In this document: one piece after another, positions 14,358 through 22,011 of the stretch
Numbering within the stretch: position 1 is the first letter of the stretch
Layout: every line of letters begins with the position of its first letter
Assembly: GCA_031275395.1 (NCBI GenBank)
Contig: JAISOU010000077.1
Location: forward strand, 1-22,680
Direction: 5' to 3'
Origin: Helicobacteraceae bacterium
GTDB taxonomy: Bacteria; Campylobacterota; Campylobacteria; Campylobacterales; SZUA-545
DNA: 22,680 nt
Notes under the pieces: generated by a model
Told to the model about the DNA's origin: nothing
Seen by the model: the letters and a program-made list of their open reading frames with translations, nothing else
The model's database searches: none
Position numbers and translations under genes: made by a program

Positions 14358-15440
14358 ATGAACAAACAGATAGGTAGGATTGCCGTCGCGGTTTTTGCCG
14401 CTATAGCGCTGATCGGCTGCAAAAACGGCGAAACCGAACAGGCGCCGCCGCAGATTCAATCGATCCCCGTTAACGTAATCGCCGTAAAAGTAACGGACGT
14501 TTCAATCGCGCTCGAATACCCCGCGAAACTGCACAGTTCAGGATTTGTCGAGGTTCGCGCAAAAGTAGGCGGGACGCTTTTGAAGCGCGAATACGTCGAG
14601 GGGACGCAAGTCAAACAAGACTCGATTCTTTTTGTGATCGATCCCGCAAAATACCAAGCGGCGAAAGACGCGGCTCAGGCGGCGTTTAATCAAGCCGAAC
14701 GCGAATACAAGCGCGCGCAAAAACTATTTTCCAACGACGCGGTTAGCGAACGCGAGCGCGACGCGGCTTTAGCGTCATACGAATCGACGAAAGCGGCGCT
14801 AGCAAACGCCGTCATAGACCTTGATTACGCCAAAGTTAAAGCGCCGATCAGCGGCTTTGGAGGGCAGAAAACTCTTGACGTAGGCAATCTAATTTCCGCT
14901 GGAACGCTTCTAACCACAATTACGCAAACCGATCCTCTCTACGCGGAATTCGCTTTTAGCGGAATGGAAAGGTTACGCGAAGGCTACGCGCTGGAAAAAG
15001 GAACATGGACGAATCCTACGGGCATAAAAGTGGCGCTCAAAAGCGAAAGCGGCGCGTTATATACGGAAGACGGCAAAATCGACTTTATCGACGCGGCGAT
15101 CGATAGTCAAAGCGGAAGCGTCAAAGCGCGCGCCGTGATTCCAAATCCTCGCGGAACGCTGTTGCCCGGTCAGTTTGCGCGGGTAAGGCTTACGGGGATT
15201 ATCAAAAAGAACGCGGTGAGTATTCCGCAAGAAGTCCTGATGCAGGGACCGCAGGGATCGTTTGTCTATGTGGTTAAAGACGGCAAAGCGACGGCGCAAC
15301 CCGTAACGCTCGAACAGTCGGAAGGAGATAACTTTATTCTCAGCGGCGGACTGAAAGACGGCGATCTTGTGATTGCGAATAATTTAACCAAGATTCGTCC
15401 TGGCGCGCTCGTCGCTCCGATTTCGCGAACGAGCGAATAG
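14358..15440 (+). CDS. RND efflux periplasmic adaptor, lipoprotein (CmeA/AcrA-like)
   Basis: The 360-residue membrane fusion protein links the inner-membrane pump to the outer-membrane channel. A lipoprotein signal ends in LIGC with Cys21 as lipidation site. Then come the beta-barrel/lipoyl motif KLHSSGFVEVRAKVGGTLLK, a coiled-coil hairpin (about residues 100-150, AAFNQAEREYKRAQKLF), the returning lipoyl part (YAKVKAPISGFGG), and a C-terminal barrel (ISIPQEVL-like, SIPQEVLMQGPQGSFVYVV). AAAGGA precedes the ATG at 14358. It is the first gene of a three-gene operon; the pump starts nine bases after its stop. Substrates cannot be predicted beyond hydrophobic drugs, bile-type compounds or solvents typical of the HAE1 family. 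Confidence 0.93.
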   Translation: MNKQIGRIAVAVFAAIALIGCKNGETEQAPPQIQSIPVNVIAVKVTDVSIALEYPAKLHSSGFVEVRAKVGGTLLKREYVEGTQVKQDSILFVIDPAKYQAAKDAAQAAFNQAEREYKRAQKLFSNDAVSERERDAALASYESTKAALANAVIDLDYAKVKAPISGFGGQKTLDVGNLISAGTLLTTITQTDPLYAEFAFSGMERLREGYALEKGTWTNPTGIKVALKSESGALYTEDGKIDFIDAAIDSQSGSVKARAVIPNPRGTLLPGQFARVRLTGIIKKNAVSIPQEVLMQGPQGSFVYVVKDGKATAQPVTLEQSEGDNFILSGGLKDGDLVIANNLTKIRPGALVAPISRTSE

Positions 15441-15449
15441 GGCGGCGGT

Positions 15450-18400
15450 ATGTTTTCTAAATTCTTTATCAACCGACCGATATTTTCTACGGTTATTTCG
15501 CTCGTCATTATTATCGCGGGCGTGATCGCCATGCGCGGACTGCCCGTCGAAGAATATCCGCAGGTCGTCCCGCCGGAAGTGATGGTCGTAACGAGTTACC
15601 CGGGAGCTAGCGCCGAAACCGCCGCAAATACGGTAGCTTCGCCGATCGAACAGGCGATTAACGGCGTGGATAATATGATCTACATTTCTTCGTCTTCTTC
15701 GGCGAGCGGCGAAGTTTTCGTAAGCGTATCCTTTGAAACGGGAACCGATCCCGATCAGGCTACCATCAACGTCAATAACCGCGTCCAGTCGGCTATTTCG
15801 CGTCTGCCTCAAGAGGTGCAGCAACAGGGCGTTCGCGTGGTCAAGCGAACCTCGACGATATTAGAAGTTATGGTTATGCAGGGCGATCCGAAACGCTACG
15901 ACTCTATTTACGTTACCAACTACGCGCTTTTGAACGTGATCGACGAATTGAAGCGGATCAAAGGCGTAGGCGACGTGGCGATCTTTGGAGGCGAAGACTA
16001 CGCTATGCGTATTTGGTTGCGCCCCGATCGCCTGGCAAAGCACAACCTAACGCCAAACGACGTTATAGCCGCAGTCCGCGAGCAAAACGCGCAATACGCG
16101 CCCGGACAGTTCGGACAAGAGCCAAGCGGCGATAAAGGTTCGCCGTTATTTACCTACACAATCAGCGCGCAAGGGCGGCTAACCGATCCGGAAAGTTTCG
16201 GCGCTATCACTTTGCGAGCCAACGAAGACGGCAGTTTCTTGCGTCTTAAAGAGGTGGCGACAATTGAGCTGGGCGCGCAAAACTATAGCTTTATCGGCAG
16301 AGCAAACGGACGACCCGCCGTGCCTATGGGCGTATTCTTACAATCGGGCGCAAACGCGCTGGAAACTGTCGACGCGGTTCACGACGCTATGGAAAGGCTC
16401 TCGCAACGTTTTCCAGAAGGGATTAGCTACGAGGTGGCTTACGACACGACAAAATTCGTTCGCGTATCGATCAACGAAGTGATCAAAACCCTACTCGAAG
16501 CTCTTTTGATGGTTTCGCTTGTGATCTTTTTCTTCTTGCAAAACTTTCGCGCGACGATCATTCCGATCCTTGCCGTTCCCGTGTCGATCGTGGGAACTTT
16601 CGCGGGATTGTATCTTTTGGGCTTTTCGATCAACCTATTAACGCTTTTTGGCTTGGTGCTTGCGATCGGCATTGTCGTCGACGACGCGATTATCGTTATT
16701 GAAAACGTCGAGCGGATTTTGCGCGAAAAGGCGATCTCGGTTAAAGAGGCGACGATCGAAGCTATGCAAGAGGTTACCGCGCCGATCGTGGCGATCGTGA
16801 TGGTTCTGTGCGCCGTATTTATCCCCGTTTCGCTAATGAGCGGTTTTACGGGCGTGATGTATCGGCAGTTTGCGACGACGATCGTCGTTTCGGTGATCAT
16901 CTCGGGAACCGTGGCGCTAACGCTAACGCCCGCTCTGTGCGCTATTTTTCTGCGCGAACACGATCCCGAACCGATCTTGCCGCTTCGCCTATTTAACAGA
17001 TTTTTTATGTGGGTAACCGAACATTTCAGCGCGGGCGTGCGTCAAACCGTGCGTTTTGGCGCGATTTTCGTGTTGATCTTTATCGGACTGATGTATATCG
17101 CTTACGATCTCTTTGGGCGCGTGCCGGGCGCGCTTGTGCCTATGGAGGATAAAGGCAGCCTGATCGTCATCGGTATGTTGCCGCCTGCTTCGTCGCTGGA
17201 ACGAACGCGGAAGGTTATGGATTTCGCGTCCGAAACCGTTTTGGCGAATCCGCACGTCGAACGCGCTACGGCGATGAGCGGATTCGATATAACCTCCTCT
17301 TCGCTCAAATCAAGCTCCGGCGTGATGTTTGTCGGCTTAAAAGATTGGGCGGAGCGAACAAAACCCGAAGAGAAATCCCCCGCGCTCGCGGCGCAGTTTA
17401 TGGGGCAGTTTATGCAAAATCCGGACGCGATGTTATTCGCTATGAGTCCGCCGCCGATTATGGGGCTAAGTATGGGCGGCGGTTTTGAAATGCACGTTCA
17501 GGATCGCACCGGCGGCAGTATTCAACAACTTTCGGATTACGTTAATCAGATCGTGGCAGCGGCAAATCAACACCCGAAATTAACGCAGGTACGAAGCACG
17601 ATCGACGTGAATACGCCGCAATACCACGTCGAACTCGATCGCGATAAAGCGAAACTTTTGGGCGTGTCGCTAAGCGATCTGTTCGGCGCTATGCAGGCGA
17701 CGTTCGGCGCTTATTACGTCAACGACTTTAATATGTTCGCTAGAGCTTTTCGCGTTATGGTTCAATCCGAAGCCGACTTTCGGCGCTCTCCGGAAAATCT
17801 CGACGACGTTTTTGTGCGGACAAATACGGGCGGTATGATTCCTTTAAGCTCGATCGTCAAAGTTAGACGCTCCGTAGGCCCCGACGTTGTTCAGCGCTTT
17901 AACCTTTTCGTTTCGGCGAAAATCGATGGCGAACCCGCGCTGGGCGTATCGAGCGGCGACGCGATCGAAGCGATCGAAGAGGTATCGGCGCAAATCCTGC
18001 CCGAAGGTTACACGATCGCTTGGTCTGGCAGCTCCTATCAAGAAAAAGCGATGAGCGGCACGGGCGTTCAAGCGTTTATCTTTGGAATTGCGCTGGTCTT
18101 TTTGATCCTCGCGGCGCTATACGAGCGGTGGTTAATGCCGATCGCGGTCGTCGCGGCGGTGCCGTTTGCGGTTTTCGGCGCGATCGCGGCGATTTGGTTG
18201 CGCGGGCTTAGCAACGAGCTATATTTTCAGATCGGCTTGGTGGTGCTGATCGGCTTAGCGGCGAAAAACGCCATCTTGATTGTAGAGTTTGCTATGCTCA
18301 AACACGAATCTGGAATGGGCGTGATCGAAGCGGCAATCGAAGCGTCGCGTTTGCGCTTTAGACCGATCATTATGACGTCGCTCGCGTTTATGTTGGGCGT

Positions 18401-18584
18401 TTTGCCGCTCGCTATTAGTAGCGGCGCGGGCGAAGCGAGCCGACACGCGATCGGTACGGGCGTGATCGGCGGTATGTTGGCGGCGACCTTTATCGCGATA
18501 TTCTTTATTCCGCTCTTTTACGTCCATATGGCGTATCTGGGCGATTTTCTTTCAAAACTTTTCAAAAGGCGACGCCATGCGTAA
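15450..18584 (+). CDS. RND efflux inner-membrane pump, HAE1 family (CmeB/AcrB-like)
   Basis: The 1044-residue proton-driven exporter begins with the usual FFINRPIFSTVISLVI helix. It has the TM4 acidic pair Asp411-Asp412 in GIVVDDAIIVIENVER and the TM10 lysine in GLAAKNAILIVEFAM, the residues that carry proton translocation in AcrB. Porter motifs such as EEYPQVVPP, GVGDVAIFGG and LVPMEDKGSLIV are present, and the length is full. It works as a trimer between adaptor and channel. The end overlaps the channel gene by eight bases. No disruption or odd composition is seen. Confidence 0.95.
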   Translation: MFSKFFINRPIFSTVISLVIIIAGVIAMRGLPVEEYPQVVPPEVMVVTSYPGASAETAANTVASPIEQAINGVDNMIYISSSSSASGEVFVSVSFETGTDPDQATINVNNRVQSAISRLPQEVQQQGVRVVKRTSTILEVMVMQGDPKRYDSIYVTNYALLNVIDELKRIKGVGDVAIFGGEDYAMRIWLRPDRLAKHNLTPNDVIAAVREQNAQYAPGQFGQEPSGDKGSPLFTYTISAQGRLTDPESFGAITLRANEDGSFLRLKEVATIELGAQNYSFIGRANGRPAVPMGVFLQSGANALETVDAVHDAMERLSQRFPEGISYEVAYDTTKFVRVSINEVIKTLLEALLMVSLVIFFFLQNFRATIIPILAVPVSIVGTFAGLYLLGFSINLLTLFGLVLAIGIVVDDAIIVIENVERILREKAISVKEATIEAMQEVTAPIVAIVMVLCAVFIPVSLMSGFTGVMYRQFATTIVVSVIISGTVALTLTPALCAIFLREHDPEPILPLRLFNRFFMWVTEHFSAGVRQTVRFGAIFVLIFIGLMYIAYDLFGRVPGALVPMEDKGSLIVIGMLPPASSLERTRKVMDFASETVLANPHVERATAMSGFDITSSSLKSSSGVMFVGLKDWAERTKPEEKSPALAAQFMGQFMQNPDAMLFAMSPPPIMGLSMGGGFEMHVQDRTGGSIQQLSDYVNQIVAAANQHPKLTQVRSTIDVNTPQYHVELDRDKAKLLGVSLSDLFGAMQATFGAYYVNDFNMFARAFRVMVQSEADFRRSPENLDDVFVRTNTGGMIPLSSIVKVRRSVGPDVVQRFNLFVSAKIDGEPALGVSSGDAIEAIEEVSAQILPEGYTIAWSGSSYQEKAMSGTGVQAFIFGIALVFLILAALYERWLMPIAVVAAVPFAVFGAIAAIWLRGLSNELYFQIGLVVLIGLAAKNAILIVEFAMLKHESGMGVIEAAIEASRLRFRPIIMTSLAFMLGVLPLAISSGAGEASRHAIGTGVIGGMLAATFIAIFFIPLFYVHMAYLGDFLSKLFKRRRHA

Positions 18585-19944
18585 GATCATTACATTAGCG
18601 ATTGTCGCGATCGCGATCGTCGGTTGCTCTCTGGCGCCGCGCTATGAAACGCCGCAAACGCTTCTGCCTTCAAGCGAAGAGAACGCTACGATCAGTAAAA
18701 CGTGGTGGAAGCAGTTTAACGATCCCGCGCTCGATCGGCTTATGGACGAGGCGTTGGAAAACAATATGGACGTTATGTTGGCCGTAGCGAACATCGCCAA
18801 AGCGCGAGCGGCTTTGGGAATGGCGAGCGCGCAGTTGTATCCGTCGCTAAACGCCGCCGCTGACGCATCGAGAAGCGAAACTAAAGCTAGCGGCTCTTGG
18901 GTAGATTCCGAAAGCTACTCTCTTGGCGGCGTTCTTAGTTACGAGCTTGATCTCTGGGGGCGATTGCGCGACGCTAAACAAGCGGCGTTGTCGTCTTTAC
19001 TCGCTATGGAAGCCACAAAGGACGCGGCGTTTTTATCTCTTAGCGCGTCTGTGGCGGAGAACTATTTCACGCTTTTGACGCTGGAGCGCAATATCGATTC
19101 GGTTCAAAATCTGCTCAATTTCAAAAAGGCGGGCTACGTTATGCGCAAGCGCCAATATACGGCGGGCGCGATTAGCGAGCTTGTTTTTGCGAGAGTCGAG
19201 GCGGATATTAGCGGCACGACGGCGCAATTAGAGGAGCTACTTTATCGGCGCGAAGCGGCGGCGACCGCGTTAGCCGTCTTGATCGGGCGTTCGCCAAAAG
19301 CGATCGTCGAAGATCGTATCTTGTTGGCGAAAACCGCGCCGAACGTTACGATCTCGACCATCAATCTGCCTTCGGATCTGATCAACCGCCGTCCCGATAT
19401 TAAAGCCGCCGAAGAGAACTTAAAAGCGGCGAACTACGCGATCGGACAGGCAAGAGCCGCCTATTTTCCGTCGATTAGCCTGACCGGAAGCGCGGGCTAT
19501 AAAAGCTCGGAGTTTGGCGATCTGATGAATAGCTCTTCCGCGGTAACGCAGATCGGCGGCGGCATTAGCCTCCCGATCTTTGATTTTGGGCGGATCGGCG
19601 CGAATGTGGATTCGGCTAAAGCGGATAAAGACCGCGCGATAATCGGCTACCGCCAAAGCGTTCAAAAAGCGTTTTCCGAAGCGCATAACGCGTTGATACG
19701 CCGCGATCTTTCGATCAGGCGGTTATCTAACGCAAAAGCTCAAAGCGACGCGCTTGAAAGGGCTATGCAGCTGACCCGCCGCCAATACGAAGCGGGTTAT
19801 ATGGATTATATCGAGGTGATCGAGGCGGAGGGCTTATTCCTAAACGCGAAGATCAACGAAAACGATATGCGTTTAGAAAACCTAAGCGCGATCGTCAATC
19901 TATTCAAAGCGCTAGGCGGCGGTTGGGAAGCCAAACCCAAATAA
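18577..19944 (+). CDS. Outer-membrane efflux channel lipoprotein, NodT family (CmeC/OprM-like)
   Basis: A 455-residue TolC-like protein forming the outer-membrane duct of the RND system. The signal peptide ends in IVGC with Cys17 as lipidation site. NodT-family motifs follow: WWKQFNDPALDRLMDEAL, YELDLWGRLRDAK, LPSDLINRRPDIKAAE, ARAAYFPSISLTGSAG and RRQYEAGYMDYIEVIEAE, covering both halves of the internally repeated OEP domain. The ATG lies inside the end of the pump gene, so translation is coupled. A strong terminator follows immediately. Confidence 0.94.
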   Translation: MRKIITLAIVAIAIVGCSLAPRYETPQTLLPSSEENATISKTWWKQFNDPALDRLMDEALENNMDVMLAVANIAKARAALGMASAQLYPSLNAAADASRSETKASGSWVDSESYSLGGVLSYELDLWGRLRDAKQAALSSLLAMEATKDAAFLSLSASVAENYFTLLTLERNIDSVQNLLNFKKAGYVMRKRQYTAGAISELVFARVEADISGTTAQLEELLYRREAAATALAVLIGRSPKAIVEDRILLAKTAPNVTISTINLPSDLINRRPDIKAAEENLKAANYAIGQARAAYFPSISLTGSAGYKSSEFGDLMNSSSAVTQIGGGISLPIFDFGRIGANVDSAKADKDRAIIGYRQSVQKAFSEAHNALIRRDLSIRRLSNAKAQSDALERAMQLTRRQYEAGYMDYIEVIEAEGLFLNAKINENDMRLENLSAIVNLFKALGGGWEAKPK

Positions 19945-19958
19945 GCGGCGTTAAAAAT

Positions 19959-19997
19959 CGGCGCGTTTAGAAAACCTAACCGCGCCGTCCGTTTTTT
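19959..19997 (+). terminator. Rho-independent terminator of the efflux operon
   Basis: CGGCGCGTTTAG (19959-19970) and CTAACCGCGCCG (19976-19987) form a 12-bp stem with one mismatch and an AAAAC loop. Six T residues follow at 19992-19997. It lies 15 bases after the channel gene stop. Confidence 0.85.
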
Positions 19998-20011
19998 GCG
20001 CGCTTAATTAC

Positions 20012-20134
20012 TTAAAACGACAAATAACGAAATACGGCGCTCTTACTTTATTCTTGTAGTCGCAATCTTCCAGATGTTCCTTGACGATCCAACTGCGGAT
20101 CGTCCTCTAGCAGTAGGATTTTTGCCTTTTCCAT
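20012..20134 (-). pseudogene. Remnant of a response-regulator receiver domain
   Basis: Ten bases after the stop of the DUF2225-like gene, the minus strand reads MEKAKILLLEDDPQ, the first beta-strand and acidic pair of a CheY-type receiver. After one frameshift it continues SWIVKEHLEDCDYKN, matching the first helix and second strand (the family pattern LxxxIxxxLExxGY). The frame then ends at TAA 20014-20012, right by the efflux terminator. The phosphorylation Asp, the rest of the receiver and any output domain are missing. This explains the stretch between the efflux operon and the next gene. Confidence 0.6.
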
Positions 20135-20143
20135 AGCGCGATC

Positions 20144-20767
20144 TTAGCCAAATGGCGGCATTATGTATTCGTTGGTAAGTTTTCGCGTTATCAGTTTTCT
20201 TTGCAACGTTAAAATATCCGCGTGATCCTTGTTAAAACACGCGTCGTTTTGCAAAGCGCTTATTAGCTCTTTAGCCTTGACAAATTTACCTGACCTTCGC
20301 AAAAAGTCTAATTTGATCAACTTAAATGCGCTGTAAACACTATGCGTCTCGTCGATCAGGTCGATATATTTTATCGCCTTATACGCGCAACAGTTATATT
20401 GGGCGTATAATTGGCTTTGCCAGACGGCTTTTATATACAAATCCGCAATCGTATAAGCGCGACTGTTATATACCAACTCCATCTCTCTGGCGAAATAGTA
20501 ATAGTCTGGCATATTCGGCTCTTTTTCAAAGATATTATAGACTTTGAAAATATCCGATAACACCTCAATTTCTTCGTCGCCAAAAGAACCTTCGTAGGAA
20601 ACAAAGCCGCATTTTGGGCATTTTGGTATCGGTTCGGGCGTTATTATCGCTCCATTGGGCTTAAAATCCAGATATAGTCCAAACTGACTAGACGAAGTCT
20701 GAATTATAGCCTTAAACTCCTCTTGACACATGGGGCATTTTTGAGTTATATGCGCAGTAGTAGACAT
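20144..20767 (-). CDS. DUF2225-like protein with zinc-ribbon cysteines
   Basis: A 207-residue cytoplasmic protein of unknown function. The N-terminus has C11-P-M-C14 and C50-P-K-C53-G-F, paired CxxC knuckles that would bind one zinc; the first pair is followed by EEF and the second by VSYEGSF, as in DUF2225 proteins. The remainder is helical and TPR-like (ADLYIKAVWQSQLY, KAKELISALQ). A very strong ribosome site (AGGGGGGC) precedes the ATG, which overlaps the stop of the TPR gene (TAATG), so the two are co-translated. Base composition looks more AT-rich than the metabolic genes to the left. No enzyme motif is seen. Confidence 0.7.
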   Translation of the reverse strand: MSTTAHITQKCPMCQEEFKAIIQTSSSQFGLYLDFKPNGAIITPEPIPKCPKCGFVSYEGSFGDEEIEVLSDIFKVYNIFEKEPNMPDYYYFAREMELVYNSRAYTIADLYIKAVWQSQLYAQYNCCAYKAIKYIDLIDETHSVYSAFKLIKLDFLRRSGKFVKAKELISALQNDACFNKDHADILTLQRKLITRKLTNEYIMPPFG

Positions 20768-21828
20768 TATTTTGCCCCCCTAAAGTTATTTGGCGTTTGG
20801 CTATTGTCCGCGATCGGCTGTTTATGAGGTGCTATTATTCCGATTTTTTCCAGATAAGCGCGCTCAGAGTTATCGCCGTATTTTTCGTAGCTTTCGTTTG
20901 CTAGTTTGATAGCTTTATTCGCATCCGCGATCGCTTTCTCTCTCCGCTCTAGTTTTTCGTATAGTTTTGAGCGTTCGCCGTAAGCTGCGGCCTTTTCTGC
21001 GTCTAGTCTAATCGCTTTATTTAAATCGCTTAACGCCTGTCGAAAATTGCCCAATTCGCGGTATGAGCGCCCTCGATTATAATAGGCGTTCGCATATTTT
21101 GAGTTAATTGCTAGCGCCTTGTCGCAATTTGCAATTGCTTGAGCGTAATCTTTCAGCCAATAATAATTAAAGGCAAGATCAACATATACGCCGTCGTCTA
21201 ACGGATCGAGAGCGTTTAGCGCCTTCAGGTCGGCGAGTGCCTCCGCGCGTTTTTGCAAGCTATGGTATAACCGTGCGCGATTTGCTAGCGCCTCGCCGTC
21301 TTCTGGATCAAGCTCGATCGCCTTAGCGTAATCGTTTAGCGCCTCTTTTATTAGCCCTAACAAAGCGTGAGCATTAGCTCGTTTTACGTATGCTTTTGCG
21401 TTTTTTGGATCAATGTTTATTTCGTAAGTATAAAACGCGATCGTCGCGTTTATATTAAGTTTATTACGCAGGTTGTCAAGCTGAAAATAACTTAAAAAAT
21501 CTTCAGTCATATAGTACCATATCGAAAACTTATCATTGTTGATTTTGTAACGAATTAAATCTGCCCATTCGGGACTGATGCTGAACGCGCGCATAATGTC
21601 ATTACGCGCATCGCCCCAAGCGTTTAATTGCGCGTATGCTCCAGCCCGCCATACATAGTACATCGCTTTATTTGGATTACGCGCTATCGCTTTGTTAAAA
21701 TCGTCGATAGCTTTCCCAATATCGCCGCAATCGACGTATAGGTTTCCTCGCTCTACATACGCGTCCGCGCTATGCGGCTCGCGCGCGATTTGCGCGGACA
21801 AAGACTCGATTCGCTCTTTGTTAGTCAT
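20767..21828 (-). CDS. Tetratricopeptide-repeat protein
   Basis: A 353-residue protein built almost wholly of TPR units. One to two repeats lie near residues 14-85 (ADAYVERGNLYVDCGDIGKA, AIDDFNKAIARNPNKAMYY), then a divergent segment with TEDFLSYFQLDNLRNK, then about five more repeats from residue 125 on (AYVKRANAHALLGLIKEAL, AYYNRGRSYRELGNFRQALS). There is no signal peptide or membrane segment, so a cytoplasmic protein-interaction scaffold is expected. It is the first gene of a pair with the DUF2225-like gene and starts about 180 bases from the CRISPR array. Proximity alone is no evidence for a CRISPR role. Confidence 0.8.
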   Translation of the reverse strand: MTNKERIESLSAQIAREPHSADAYVERGNLYVDCGDIGKAIDDFNKAIARNPNKAMYYVWRAGAYAQLNAWGDARNDIMRAFSISPEWADLIRYKINNDKFSIWYYMTEDFLSYFQLDNLRNKLNINATIAFYTYEINIDPKNAKAYVKRANAHALLGLIKEALNDYAKAIELDPEDGEALANRARLYHSLQKRAEALADLKALNALDPLDDGVYVDLAFNYYWLKDYAQAIANCDKALAINSKYANAYYNRGRSYRELGNFRQALSDLNKAIRLDAEKAAAYGERSKLYEKLERREKAIADANKAIKLANESYEKYGDNSERAYLEKIGIIAPHKQPIADNSQTPNNFRGAK

Positions 21829-21894
21829 TTTAAGCGTTCCTTGGTTGGATTAGTAAAGGTTGCAAAACGCGGATTTGTTTTGCGCTATCCATAT

Positions 21895-21900
21895 ATTATA
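21895..21900 (-). promoter_or_regulatory. -10 box of the TPR gene
   Basis: On the minus strand TTTAGGTATAATATATGG contains a perfect TATAAT about 67 bases before the TPR start codon. CTGACA lies further upstream at 21922-21927, with a spacing (21 bases) too long for a standard -35. Confidence 0.45.
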
Positions 21901-22011
21901 CCTAAAATCGATCTAGTTTATTGTCAGAAATTGTCAATCGTCTAATTTTTTTTCAAAAATTCGCATTTTTTGATTTTGCGCGCTATGCGACGCATAACCA
22001 ACCAAGCGCTA

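Noticed and set aside
20144-21828. DUF2225-like and TPR genes as CRISPR accessory genes
   Set aside because: Nothing but proximity supports it; no nuclease, helicase or RNA-binding motif is visible.
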